Below, one piece after another: positions 32,703-41,832 of a stretch of DNA of 64,000 bases. Both the position numbers and the translations under genes were made by a program. Numbering within the stretch: position 1 is the first letter of the stretch; each line of letters starts with the position of its first letter. Below the pieces are notes generated by a model. It did not search any database, was not told the origin of the DNA, and saw nothing but the letters and a program-made list of their open reading frames with translations. Source of the DNA: Brevundimonas sp. UBA7506 (GTDB taxonomy: Bacteria; Pseudomonadota; Alphaproteobacteria; Caulobacterales; Caulobacteraceae); NCBI RefSeq assembly GCF_002479495.1, contig NZ_DLNQ01000008.1:98900-162899 (forward strand). The letters are read 5' to 3'.

Positions 32703-35495
32703 ATGCGTTCCAGGCATGGATTCCAATTTGCGTTGAAAGCCGGGGCGTCGGCTCTGGCGGTGATGGCGGCCAGCGTCGCCGGCGGCGCCTACGCCCAGTC
32801 CGCGGAGACGCAGGACGAACCGGCGACCCAGGTGGACGAAATCGTCGTCACCGGGTTCCGCGCCAGCCTTCAGGGCGCGATCAACGCCAAGCGCCGCGAG
32901 AGCGGCGTGGTCGACGTCATCAAGGCCGAGGACATCGCCGACTTCCCTGATCTGAACCTGGCGGAATCGCTGCAGCGCGTGCCGGGCGTCACCATCAGCC
33001 GCGCCAACGGCGAGGGCCGCCAGATTTCGGTGCGCGGCCTCGGCTCGGAATACACCCGCGTCCGCGTCAACGGCATGGAGGCGATCGCCACCACGGGCGG
33101 CACAGTCAACTCGGGCGGCACCAACCGTTCGCGCGGCTTCGACTTCAACATGTTCGCGTCCGAGCTGTTCAACAGCCTGACGGTGCGCAAGTCGGCCTCG
33201 GCGGACGTCGAGGAAGGCTCGCTGGGCGCCACGGTGGATCTGCAGACCGCCCGCCCGTTCGACTATCGCGAGCCGACGGTCGTGATGGGCGTCCAGGCCA
33301 GCTACAACGACCTGGCGCGGGACGTGAAGCCGCGCTTCACCCTGCTGGCCTCGAACACCTGGATGGACGGCAAGTTCGGCGCCCTGTTCTCGGCGGCCTA
33401 TGAAGAGCGTCATATCCTCGAGGAAGGCGCCAACATCACGCGCTGGACCTTCGGCGGCGCGAACGGCGGCTTCAATCCCTCATCGACGCTGAACGGCTAT
33501 ACGATCGGGCAGATCAACAACACCAATACATCCACGGCGCTCTACCACCCGCGGATTCCGTCCTACGTCCAGTATGATCACAATACCGAACGCCTGGGCC
33601 TGACCGGTTCGCTTCAGTTCAAGCCTGACGATCAGACGACGCTGACGCTGGATGTTCTCTATTCCGACGTGAAGAGCACGCGTGACGAAGCACAGCTCCA
33701 AGCCATCGGTTTCAGCCGTGGCGGAACGGGCAAGCCGCAGACCATCATCCGCTCCGGCACTGTCGACGGGCGCAATATCGTTCAGGGCGTGTTCGACGCC
33801 GTGGACGTGCGGTCCCAGTCAGCCCATGACGAGCTGGAAACCCAGTTCCAGCAATACACCTTCACCGCGACGCGTAACTGGACCGACCGTTTCCGCTCCG
33901 GCTTCATCGGCGGCTATTCGCGTTCGGAATTCACCAACCCCGTGTCGACCATCGTCACCTTCGACCGGGCGAACACCAACGGCTTTTCCTACGACTTCAC
34001 GTCGCGGATGCCCAAGTTCGACTTTGGCTTCGATCTGACCAACCCGGCCAACTGGTCGATGATCAATGGCACCTCCGAGGTCCGTATTCGTCCGAGCGCG
34101 GTGACCAACACCTTCACGACCGCCAAGGCCTACGGCGAGTTCGACGCCAACGAGAACATCACCCTGAAAGGGGGAATCGACTTCCGCCGCTTCCATTTCG
34201 ACTCCGAGGGCCTCTATCGGACGTCTGAAACCGTCGTGCAGACCTTGACGCCCCAGCAGCTGGCCGACGTGTCGAAGGTCTTTTCGGGCTTTGGTCGTAA
34301 TCTCGGCCTGCCCTCGGGGGCTCCGACCAGCTGGCTTGCGCCGGATCTCAACAAGTTCATCGCGACTTACGACATCTACTCGGGCAACGGCATCTACGCC
34401 CTGACCGGTCTGAACAACTCTTCGGCGCGTGGACAGTACATCACCGTCGATGAGAAGGATCTGGGGGCCTACCTGCAGGCCGACTTCCGTTTTGATGCCT
34501 TCGGCCTGAATTGGCGCGGTGACCTCGGCGCCCGTTACGTCCTGACCGAGCAGTATTCGGACGGCTATGCGGCCGTGGGTTCGACCATCCAGCTGGTTCG
34601 CGCCCGTCGCGACTACGACATGCTCCTGCCGTCAGCGAACCTCGCGGTCGACCTGACGGACACGGTGGTGGCGCGCATCTCGGCCGCCCAGACCATCGCC
34701 CGGCCTTCAATCAGCGTGCTGACGCCCGGCGGCGACGTCGGCATCCAGGGCGCCAACCGGAGCTTCTCCTCGGGCAATCCCAATATTGATCCGACCAAGT
34801 CCGACAATCTGGACCTGTCGCTCGAATGGTACCCCGACGCCGACAGCCTGTTCGCCGTTGGCCTGTTCTACAAGAAGATCAACTCGTTCGTGCAAAACCT
34901 GCGGCAGGACATTCCCTTCAATCAGCTGGGTCTGCCCAACTCGCTGCTGGACGGCACCTCGGCCCTGCCGACCGATCTCTTCGCTGTGAGCCAGCCGGTC
35001 AACTCGCCGGGCGGGGAGTTGAAGGGCTTCGAGATCAATGTCCAGAAACGTCTGAGCTTCCTGCCCGGCTGGATGGAGAACTTCGGCGTTCAGGCCAACT
35101 ACACCTTCGTCGATTCCGAGATCGAGTACCTGACCTCGACGACGCCGGGCGCTCCCACCATCACCCAGACGCTGACGGGTCTGTCCAAGAACGCCTGGAA
35201 CGCCACCCTCTACTACGAGACCGACAAGTTCAGCATTCGCGGCTCCGTGGCCTATCGCGACGGCTATCTGACGGCGGTGCCGGGCAACGACGGCAACAGC
35301 GTCCATGGCACGAACGAGACCATGAACTTCGACATGCAGGCGTCCTACAACATCAGCGACAAGCTGAAAGTCAGCATCGAAGGCATCAACCTGACCGACG
35401 AGTTCAACGACCAATACGTTGACGCCAGCAATCGTCTGAACGTCTACAGCCACACCGGCCGTCAGTTCTTCGTGGGGCTTCGCTACACCTTCTGA
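32703..35495 (+). CDS. TonB-dependent outer-membrane receptor
   Basis: This 930-residue protein has a signal peptide (about 1-30, ending SVAGGAYAQ), then the TonB-box-like segment DEIVVTGFRASLQ and a plug domain (about 50-175: AEDIADFPDLNLAESLQRVP, GRQISVRGLGSEYTRVRVNG). A 22-strand barrel follows, ending in the aromatic C-terminus FFVGLRYTF. The FRASLQGA...KR start is typical of the Caulobacter/Xanthomonas sugar-receptor group. It probably imports the oligosaccharide or sugar acid handled by the neighbouring esterases and MFS protein. The longer upstream frame is not used; ATG 32703 precedes the signal peptide. Confidence 0.93.
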   Translation: MRSRHGFQFALKAGASALAVMAASVAGGAYAQSAETQDEPATQVDEIVVTGFRASLQGAINAKRRESGVVDVIKAEDIADFPDLNLAESLQRVPGVTISRANGEGRQISVRGLGSEYTRVRVNGMEAIATTGGTVNSGGTNRSRGFDFNMFASELFNSLTVRKSASADVEEGSLGATVDLQTARPFDYREPTVVMGVQASYNDLARDVKPRFTLLASNTWMDGKFGALFSAAYEERHILEEGANITRWTFGGANGGFNPSSTLNGYTIGQINNTNTSTALYHPRIPSYVQYDHNTERLGLTGSLQFKPDDQTTLTLDVLYSDVKSTRDEAQLQAIGFSRGGTGKPQTIIRSGTVDGRNIVQGVFDAVDVRSQSAHDELETQFQQYTFTATRNWTDRFRSGFIGGYSRSEFTNPVSTIVTFDRANTNGFSYDFTSRMPKFDFGFDLTNPANWSMINGTSEVRIRPSAVTNTFTTAKAYGEFDANENITLKGGIDFRRFHFDSEGLYRTSETVVQTLTPQQLADVSKVFSGFGRNLGLPSGAPTSWLAPDLNKFIATYDIYSGNGIYALTGLNNSSARGQYITVDEKDLGAYLQADFRFDAFGLNWRGDLGARYVLTEQYSDGYAAVGSTIQLVRARRDYDMLLPSANLAVDLTDTVVARISAAQTIARPSISVLTPGGDVGIQGANRSFSSGNPNIDPTKSDNLDLSLEWYPDADSLFAVGLFYKKINSFVQNLRQDIPFNQLGLPNSLLDGTSALPTDLFAVSQPVNSPGGELKGFEINVQKRLSFLPGWMENFGVQANYTFVDSEIEYLTSTTPGAPTITQTLTGLSKNAWNATLYYETDKFSIRGSVAYRDGYLTAVPGNDGNSVHGTNETMNFDMQASYNISDKLKVSIEGINLTDEFNDQYVDASNRLNVYSHTGRQFFVGLRYTF

Positions 35496-35522
35496 GCAGG
35501 CTCCTCTCCTGGCCTGCGCTTG

Positions 35523-35558
35523 GCGCCGTCCCTCGACGAGGGGCGGCGCTCTTTTATT
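35523..35558 (+). terminator. Rho-independent terminator after the TonB receptor
   Basis: GCGCCGTCCCTC (35523-35534) pairs with GAGGGGCGGCGC (35538-35549) through 12 positions with one G-T wobble, a 3-nt GAC loop, and is followed by TCTTTTATT. It lies 28 nt after the receptor stop codon. Confidence 0.85.
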
Positions 35559-35671
35559 AGGAAACCGGCATTGCATCGCTTCACCGCCGCCCCTCACCGG
35601 TCCTGACAGATCTGGAACCAAATCGATCAAGGCCCCGTTTGTCGCACGGCTGAGGTGTGAGGGGTTGCACG

Positions 35672-37219
35672 ATGCACGTTGACGTCATCGAGGGTTTCGA
35701 CGCGCTCAAGGGCGTGCGCGGCGACTGGGAGGCGGTCTATGCGGCAGACCCCGAAGCGAGCCTGTTCATGTCATGGCGCTGGATGGCCGACTGGCTGGCC
35801 GCCCGCCCGACGGTCTGGCTGGTGCTCGCGGCCAAGGAGTCGCCGACGGACGACCGCTATGTCGCCTTCCTGCCGCTGCGGATGCGGGTTCATTTCGACA
35901 AGGAGCGGGGCTTCGTCAACGAGCTCTACCTCGCCGGCGCCGGCTATGCCGACTACGCGGGCCTGCTGGCCCGTCCCGACGTCGAGGCGGCGGCGATTTC
36001 AGCCTTCACCGACCATCTGCGCAAGAAGCTGAACTGGGCCAAGTTGACGCTGGAGAACCTGCGGATGTCCGAACGCCGGCGCCGGCTCTTCCTCTCGGCC
36101 TTCGACGAGCGCCGCTTCGTCCACACGGACATCGACTATGTCGACAAGGTCGCCGGGACCGACCACAGCATCTGCCCCTCGATCGCCCTGCCCTCGGACT
36201 GGGACGCCTATCTGGAAACCCTCAGCGCCAACAACCGGCAGAAGATCAGGCGCTGGCTGCGCAAGGTCGAGGCATCCGAGGACTACGAGATCACCCTGTC
36301 GGACAGTGAAACCTACGCCCGCGACATCGACATGCTGATGGGCCTGTGGAAGAGCAAATGGGGCCGCCGCAAGGGCGCCCGCACAGACGACCTAGTCCGC
36401 TGCAACCGCGCCATGCTGACCCGCGCCGCCCGCAACGGAAGCCTGTTCCTGCCGGTCTTCCGGCACGCCGGACGGCCGGTGGCCGCACTGGCCATCCTGG
36501 TCGACCCGGTCAAGAAGGCCATGCTGTTCGTCATCACCGGCCGGGACGAGAGCTACGACGAGGCGCCCGCCGGCTATCTGCTGCACGCCTTCAGCATTCG
36601 CCACGCCATAGCCCAGGGCCTGGCCACCTATGACTTCCTGCGCGGCGACGAGCCGTACAAATACCTGTTCGCGCCCGGGGATGACCGGTTGCGCGCTTGC
36701 TCTGTCGCGACCCGCAGCGGGGAAAATCTCGGCGGAGCGCTGGACCCCCGATGCCTGGAGCGCATGCGCGACATGGCGCTCAACCTCGAGAAGAAGAGCG
36801 AGATCGCCGCCGCGGAACGTGCCTATCGGCAGATCCTGACCATGCGCCCCAACGACGCCCTGACGCTCTATCGCCTCGGACGCCTGCTGGCGGCGCGGGC
36901 CGAACACGCCGAGGCCGCGCGTCTGCTCACCCGCTCGACGGTGATCGCCCCCGGCGGCGACAACGCCTGGCTGAAGCTGGCGCACTCGCTCCACGCCCTC
37001 GGCGACGACGCCGCCGCGCTCGCCGCCTGCCGCCAGGTCGTTCGCCTGAAACCGACGAACGAAGAGGCCAAGCGCCTCATCGTGCATCTGGCCCTCGCGG
37101 GTCGAAGGGGGCCGGCCGTGGTGTTCGGCGCCGAAGACAGCCCGGCTCCAACCTGGAACCAACTCGGCGCGGCGGCATGGAGCCTCCCCCGCCCCGCCGT
37201 CGCCCTGGCCCGCCCCTAG
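35672..37219 (+). CDS. FemAB/CelD-like GNAT acyltransferase with C-terminal TPRs
   Basis: This is a 515-residue protein. Residues about 1-365 form a GNAT-related acetyltransferase of the CelD/BcsL (Acetyltransf_6) type: YLETLSANNRQKIRRWLRKV, RAARNGSLFLPVFRHAGRPV and YDFLRGDEPYKYLFAPGDDR. Residues about 380-480 hold about three tetratricopeptide repeats (AERAYRQILTMRPNDALTLY, AARLLTRSTVIAPGGDNAWL). Such enzymes acylate extracellular polysaccharide precursors, and the TPRs may dock a partner. No signal peptide is seen. ATG 35672 is preferred over GTG 35657. No polysaccharide synthesis genes are adjacent. Confidence 0.75.
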   Translation: MHVDVIEGFDALKGVRGDWEAVYAADPEASLFMSWRWMADWLAARPTVWLVLAAKESPTDDRYVAFLPLRMRVHFDKERGFVNELYLAGAGYADYAGLLARPDVEAAAISAFTDHLRKKLNWAKLTLENLRMSERRRRLFLSAFDERRFVHTDIDYVDKVAGTDHSICPSIALPSDWDAYLETLSANNRQKIRRWLRKVEASEDYEITLSDSETYARDIDMLMGLWKSKWGRRKGARTDDLVRCNRAMLTRAARNGSLFLPVFRHAGRPVAALAILVDPVKKAMLFVITGRDESYDEAPAGYLLHAFSIRHAIAQGLATYDFLRGDEPYKYLFAPGDDRLRACSVATRSGENLGGALDPRCLERMRDMALNLEKKSEIAAAERAYRQILTMRPNDALTLYRLGRLLAARAEHAEAARLLTRSTVIAPGGDNAWLKLAHSLHALGDDAAALAACRQVVRLKPTNEEAKRLIVHLALAGRRGPAVVFGAEDSPAPTWNQLGAAAWSLPRPAVALARP

Positions 37220-37237
37220 GCCCCCGTTCCGCCCGCG

Positions 37238-38830
37238 TCAGATCGATCGCGTCGCCAGCGGCGGCGCAACGGTGACGGCGAGAACCGTCGGCGCAGTCAG
37301 CGGGCGGTCGCAGGGCGCCTCGATCACCCGGCCCTCGCGCGTCTCATAGCGCACCGGCAGGGACTCCGCGCAGCGCGCCTGGGTCGCGCGGAACATGGCC
37401 TCGCTCTCCGTCATCGGATCGAGGGCCTCAACCGACGCGATCTTGGGATCGCCCGACAGGACGCCGCAGCGGTCGCCCGTGTCGAGGCGTATGCCGTCCT
37501 CATTCGTGTAGTAGCCGATGGAACCGGTGCACAGCCCTTCGGCGACGTGCCACAGGGCCGCTGTCTGATAGTCAGACGGAGCCGGCCGGTTCTCTATCCT
37601 CACCCCCAGCGCCGCCAGCCGCGCCTCGATCCCGGCCCAGCGCACCGCGCCCGGCCCGTCCATCAGCACGCCGACCGCACTGTCCGGCTGCAGCAGGGCG
37701 CGGAAGTCGGTCACGCCATAGCCGTCCCCGGCGCGCCCGGCGTCCAGCAGGGTCTTCCACAGATCGAAGACATCGCGCGTCCCGCCCGACGCCCGGCGCG
37801 TCTCCAGGTCGGCTATCCACTGCACCACCACGCCGCAGTTGTAGACAGACGAACCTGACTTGAGTTTTCGAGCGTCATAATCGACGTCGCCCAGCGTCTT
37901 GCGGCAGCCGTTCAGCCTCTGCGTCAGCGCCGCTCGCGCCTGATCCTCGTCGATCACTCCGGTCGAGACGGCGGCGACCAGGGCGCCGTATTCGGCCCCG
38001 CCCTCGTGCAGCCAGGGGGCTGTTTCGCCGTCCTTCGTTTCCACCCCGTGGCCGTTCCACAGATGGAAGGCCTCATGCCAGACGAAGGTGCCCAGAGGCA
38101 CCGCCACGTCCGGCGGCGGCGAGGCCCACATGTCCCCGTGGAAACGCAGCGAGATGACGCCCGTATCGGTCACGTCGCCGCGATAGGACATCGGCCCCGG
38201 ACTGTCGGTCGAGATGATCAGCGTCGGCTCGGTCGGCAGGACATGATCCAGCCGCGCGCCGTAGAATTTTTGCGCCGCGAAATAGCCGTCGCGCAACAGC
38301 CCTGTCAGGGCCGGCGGGGCCGAGGCGCTGGTCACGACCACAGCGCCGTCGCGGCGCATCACCGCCTCTTGCGGGCCCAGATAGACATAGCCCTTGACCG
38401 CGTCCGCCGTGGGCAGGGTGGCCTCGCCCTCAACCGGACGCATGGTCAGGACGGCGTCCATGCCTTGCAGCTCCAGCCCCGGGCCGTAGAGGACATGGCC
38501 CGTCCCCACGCGGGTCAGCCCCATGTAGATGCGGTCCACCTCGGCGGCGTCGGGGGCGATGCGGATCTCGAAACGGTCGAACGGCGCCTCGCCCTCGACC
38601 GCGCCGTCCTTCAGCGTCAGGCCCGGCGTCGTCACAGCCCACAGGTCGCGGATGACGCTGCGCGAAAAGAAGGCGACCCGCGTGGTCGGTTCGGCCAGCC
38701 GCCAGGTCACGACCACCCCGCCCGGCGCGGTGCGCGCCTCGATGGTCGCGGCCTGTTGAGCCAGGGCAGGCGCCGCTGCGCCGCACGCCATCGCCAGGGC
38801 GGCGAACGCGCCCGCCAGTCTCTTGCTCAT
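37238..38830 (-). CDS. Secreted HExxH metalloprotease-like protein
   Basis: This 530-residue protein has a signal peptide (MSKRLAGAFAALAMACGAAA, ending ALAQ). Around residue 270 it carries FVWHEAFHLWNGHG, an HExxH zinc motif, followed about 20 residues on by APWLHEGGAEYGAL, whose Glu could be the third zinc ligand as in gluzincins (M1/M61-like). The N-terminal half is beta-rich; the C-terminal part has several Cys (GLCTGSIGYY, GDRCGVLSG, QARCAES). I do not recognise an exact family; a periplasmic M61-like peptidase is the best fit. It is convergent with the acyltransferase gene. Confidence 0.65.
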   Translation of the reverse strand: MSKRLAGAFAALAMACGAAAPALAQQAATIEARTAPGGVVVTWRLAEPTTRVAFFSRSVIRDLWAVTTPGLTLKDGAVEGEAPFDRFEIRIAPDAAEVDRIYMGLTRVGTGHVLYGPGLELQGMDAVLTMRPVEGEATLPTADAVKGYVYLGPQEAVMRRDGAVVVTSASAPPALTGLLRDGYFAAQKFYGARLDHVLPTEPTLIISTDSPGPMSYRGDVTDTGVISLRFHGDMWASPPPDVAVPLGTFVWHEAFHLWNGHGVETKDGETAPWLHEGGAEYGALVAAVSTGVIDEDQARAALTQRLNGCRKTLGDVDYDARKLKSGSSVYNCGVVVQWIADLETRRASGGTRDVFDLWKTLLDAGRAGDGYGVTDFRALLQPDSAVGVLMDGPGAVRWAGIEARLAALGVRIENRPAPSDYQTAALWHVAEGLCTGSIGYYTNEDGIRLDTGDRCGVLSGDPKIASVEALDPMTESEAMFRATQARCAESLPVRYETREGRVIEAPCDRPLTAPTVLAVTVAPPLATRSI

Positions 38831-38899
38831 AACGCCTTCCCTCCATCGCCCCGAAGGAAGGAAGCTTGGCCTTAACGGCGAAGCTTGGTCAACCGCCGG

Positions 38900-40165
38900 T
38901 CATTCGGCGTCCGCGACCTCGCCGCCCTGCACCATCCGCGTCACGGCCATGTCGGCGGTGACATTGCCCAGAGTGCGGAAGATGTCGGGGATGACCTCGA
39001 CCGCCAGCAGCAGGGGCAGCATCTCCAGCGGCACGCCCATGGCGATGCAGATGGGAGCGATGGAGGCAAAGAAGCTGGCCTGACCGGGCAGGCCCACGGT
39101 GCCGATCGAGATCAGCACCGCCGTCAGCATGGCGGCCAGAAGCTGACCCGCCGAGGGCTCGATGCCGAACAGATGGGCGCAATAGATGGCCACGCCCAGG
39201 TTGGCGACCGGGCTGGTGATGCGGAACACCGCCACAGCCAGCGGCAGGACCAGGCCCGCCGTCGCCCGCTTGACGCCCAGCGCATCCACCGACCGCTCGA
39301 CCATGACCGGCAGGCTGGCCAGGGACGACTGGGTCGAGAAGGCCACCACCTGGGCCGGCGCCGCCGCCCGGGCGAAACTGCCCAGCGACACCCGGCCGAA
39401 GATCACCGCCAGCGGATAGAAGATCAGGCCCATGCCGATGCAGGCCAGCGAGATCAGGGCCACATAGTGCAGCAAGACCCCCGCCGCGCTCGCCCCCGCC
39501 ATCAGGCCCACCCCGATCGACAGGGCGAAGACGCCCAGGGGCGCCGCCATCAGCACCCAGCGGACGATGGTGATCATGGTCTCGCCCACCGCCTCGAAGA
39601 AGGTGATCAGCGGCGTGCGCAGCCGGTCGGGTAGGCCCGAGGCGGCGAAGCCGAAGAAGACGGCGAAGACCACCATGCCCAGGATGGCGTCCTCGGCCGC
39701 CGCGCGGATCGGGTTGGCGGGGGCGATGGTCTTCAGGAACTCGCTGAAGGGCGCGCCGGCGCCCAGCCCCTCGGCGCCCTCGGGCTTGATGGCCAGCAAC
39801 AGGCGCGCGCCCTCGGGGTCGATCGGCCAAAGGGCGTGCAGGCCATAGGCCGCCCCCACGGCGTAGACGGTGGCGAAGACGATCAGCCCGCCGAACCAGG
39901 CCACGGCCTTCATCGCCAGCCGCCCCGTCCGCGCCGCATCGGCGATGGAGGCGATGCCGGTGACCAGCAGGCTGAACACCAGGGGAATGATGGTCATGCG
40001 CAGGGCGTTGAGCCACAGCTGGCCCAGGGCCTGGATGAAGTCCGCCGTGGCGTGGCCGCCCGGCAGGCCCCACTTCTGCGCCGCCGCCCCGGCGACCAGG
40101 CCCAGCACGAGCGACAGCAGCACCAGGGTGCTGAGGGAGGTCAGAAAGGAACGCGCCGTTTTCAT
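38900..40165 (-). CDS. Dicarboxylate/amino acid:cation symporter (DAACS family)
   Basis: This is a 421-residue polytopic protein of the GltP/DctA family. Diagnostic stretches are MTIIPLVFSLLVTGIAS (about 57-73), the Ser-rich re-entrant loop FSTQSSLASLPVMVERS (about 278-294), and the C-terminal VGLPGQASFFASIAPICIAM with the substrate-binding region near LAVEVIPDIFRTLGNVTADM. It imports C4-dicarboxylates, glutamate or related acids with sodium or protons. It stands alone upstream of the HExxH gene on the same strand (69 bp gap). Confidence 0.9.
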   Translation of the reverse strand: MKTARSFLTSLSTLVLLSLVLGLVAGAAAQKWGLPGGHATADFIQALGQLWLNALRMTIIPLVFSLLVTGIASIADAARTGRLAMKAVAWFGGLIVFATVYAVGAAYGLHALWPIDPEGARLLLAIKPEGAEGLGAGAPFSEFLKTIAPANPIRAAAEDAILGMVVFAVFFGFAASGLPDRLRTPLITFFEAVGETMITIVRWVLMAAPLGVFALSIGVGLMAGASAAGVLLHYVALISLACIGMGLIFYPLAVIFGRVSLGSFARAAAPAQVVAFSTQSSLASLPVMVERSVDALGVKRATAGLVLPLAVAVFRITSPVANLGVAIYCAHLFGIEPSAGQLLAAMLTAVLISIGTVGLPGQASFFASIAPICIAMGVPLEMLPLLLAVEVIPDIFRTLGNVTADMAVTRMVQGGEVADAE

Positions 40166-40225
40166 AACGGCGACGCTATCAGCGCCGGTGAAACACGCCA
40201 GAGGAAATCGGCGTCGCCGCGCTCC

Positions 40226-41155
40226 CTAATGCGGCGTGCCCGAATTGGCCGGGTCCAGCGGCAGGCCCGCCGCCTGACGCGCCTTCATCACCCGCAGCCA
40301 GCCGTGCATGGCCTCTGAATCCAGCCCGTGCATCATCAGCCGATAGCCCGCCTGCAACGTCGACAGCGCCACCAGCGGATGGCCGTTCTTGACGAAGGCC
40401 ATGTGGTAGCTCGTGCCCAGGATGCGGGCGATGTAGATGGCCATCACCTCGTCCAGCTGCAGCGAGCTGGAGGCCCGCACGAAGTCGTCGCGGGGCAGCA
40501 TCAGGGCGTAGATGGGGGTGTAGAACTCCACCGCCGTCTGCACGTCGACGAAGTTGTGCCAGCGGCGCGGGAATTCCTCGAACGGCGGGAATTCGTCCGA
40601 GATCATGGAGAAGTCGATGCGTTCCGGCGGCGTCAGCTCGCGCCCCTCGGTCCGCAGCACCGTGTTCAGCTCGATGACGAAGTTGAAGATGTTCAGGTCG
40701 TGCTGAAGAAACAGATCCGGCTCGATGTCCTTCAGCCGCGTCGGCGTCAAAGGCCACTTCGTCACCTTGTCGCCCACCCCCGCGTTCTCGCGCACGAAGG
40801 CGGTCAGTTCGGACCCGACGTGGAAGTGGCGCAGGATCACCCGGTTGGCCTCGGGCGTGGCGAAGGTGCGCAGGCCCCAGTGGATGGTCTTGTGCAGCAG
40901 GCCGTTCAGGTTGGGATGCTTGGGCGAAATGACCCGCAGCACCTTCACCAGACAGAAGAAGACAAAGACCAGGGGCCGCGCCACCGGGAAGAACCAGCGC
41001 CGTGACCGGGACCGCGCGCCCAGCAACAGATCGCGCTTGGCTCCGTCGTCGATCGGCAGGCTGTGGTCCAGATAGAGGGCCATCCACGGATCGGGGTCTT
41101 TCGGGTCGAACCGCGCCGGGTCGAACGGGTCCTCGCCCGGCTTGAGCCGCTTCAC
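40226..41155 (-). CDS. Uncharacterised protein, third gene of the ketosynthase operon
   Basis: This 309-residue protein is read from GTG 41155, which overlaps the upstream stop (GTGA). The N-terminus is polar (KPGEDPFDPARFDPKDPDPW), followed by one strong hydrophobic segment (about 53-76, FPVARPLVFVFFCLVKVLRV) that may anchor it to the membrane. Repeated His and acidic residues occur (LRHFHVGSE, FLQHDLNIFNF, RRWHNFVDVQTAVEF). I believe it belongs to an uncharacterised family found with similar ketosynthase/diiron pairs, but I cannot name it with certainty. It probably acts on a lipid-like product. Confidence 0.7.
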   Translation of the reverse strand: MKRLKPGEDPFDPARFDPKDPDPWMALYLDHSLPIDDGAKRDLLLGARSRSRRWFFPVARPLVFVFFCLVKVLRVISPKHPNLNGLLHKTIHWGLRTFATPEANRVILRHFHVGSELTAFVRENAGVGDKVTKWPLTPTRLKDIEPDLFLQHDLNIFNFVIELNTVLRTEGRELTPPERIDFSMISDEFPPFEEFPRRWHNFVDVQTAVEFYTPIYALMLPRDDFVRASSSLQLDEVMAIYIARILGTSYHMAFVKNGHPLVALSTLQAGYRLMMHGLDSEAMHGWLRVMKARQAAGLPLDPANSGTPH

Positions 41156-41832
41156 GCCGTGATCTCCTCGATCTGCAGGGCGTAGAGGCGGGCGGTGACG
41201 CGGGCCGTGACGACAATGCGCTCGGCGACGAAGGGATCGGGCAGGACCATGCCCAGCATCTCCTCGAACTCCTTCATGTGCTCGGCGTCGTTGTCGCCGT
41301 GATAGAGCAGAAAGCGCACCGCCTCGTCGGGCAGGGCGAGCCGTTCCTGCACCTTCAGACCCCAGGGCCGCGCCTTGATCGAGCCCAGCCCCTCGATGAT
41401 GAACATGGCGCCCAGCAGGCCAAACGGGTCAGGCTTCGACGCCTCATGGAACATCCATGCCGACAGGGCCTCGGACCCCACGTTCTTGGGCGCCGACTGA
41501 ATGTCCTCCAGGGCCCCGCCCGAGGCTGTGAAGTCGGCCTCCAGCAGACGGAAATCGCGATGCTCGGTCACCGCATGGCGCATCAGGGTCGAGCGCAGCT
41601 CCAGATGATCCTCGCCGATGTTCGACGCCGCCCGGCTCATCCACAGCGCCCCGTCCTTCACCTGCTGGCGCAGGTTGATCAGGAAGGCGTGGTAGTCGGC
41701 GACCTCGAACCTGCCGCGCGTCAGCTTGCGGATCAGCGGCGTCGCCTCCAGCCGCTGCTCGAAATCGGCGAAGACGACCGCCAGCTTCCTCAGCGCATCA
41801 GCCACCGCCGCCTCGGCCTGTTGTTCCGCCAT
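41152..41832 (-). CDS. Haem-oxygenase-like diiron oxidase (iron-containing redox enzyme family)
   Basis: This 226-residue all-helical protein of the TenA/PqqC-like superfamily has the HDO-type metal motif H-x3-D-x2-H in LLYHGDNDAEHM (His178, Asp182, His185). Further candidate ligands are Glu147 in MFIIEGLGS and His86/Glu90/His91 in LMRHAVTEHRDF. Known relatives include UndA, which makes 1-alkenes from fatty acids, and CADD; substrates vary widely. It is translationally coupled to the ketosynthase gene upstream (TGATG) and the unknown gene downstream (GTGA), so all three probably act in one pathway. Confidence 0.8.
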   Translation of the reverse strand: MAEQQAEAAVADALRKLAVVFADFEQRLEATPLIRKLTRGRFEVADYHAFLINLRQQVKDGALWMSRAASNIGEDHLELRSTLMRHAVTEHRDFRLLEADFTASGGALEDIQSAPKNVGSEALSAWMFHEASKPDPFGLLGAMFIIEGLGSIKARPWGLKVQERLALPDEAVRFLLYHGDNDAEHMKEFEEMLGMVLPDPFVAERIVVTARVTARLYALQIEEITA

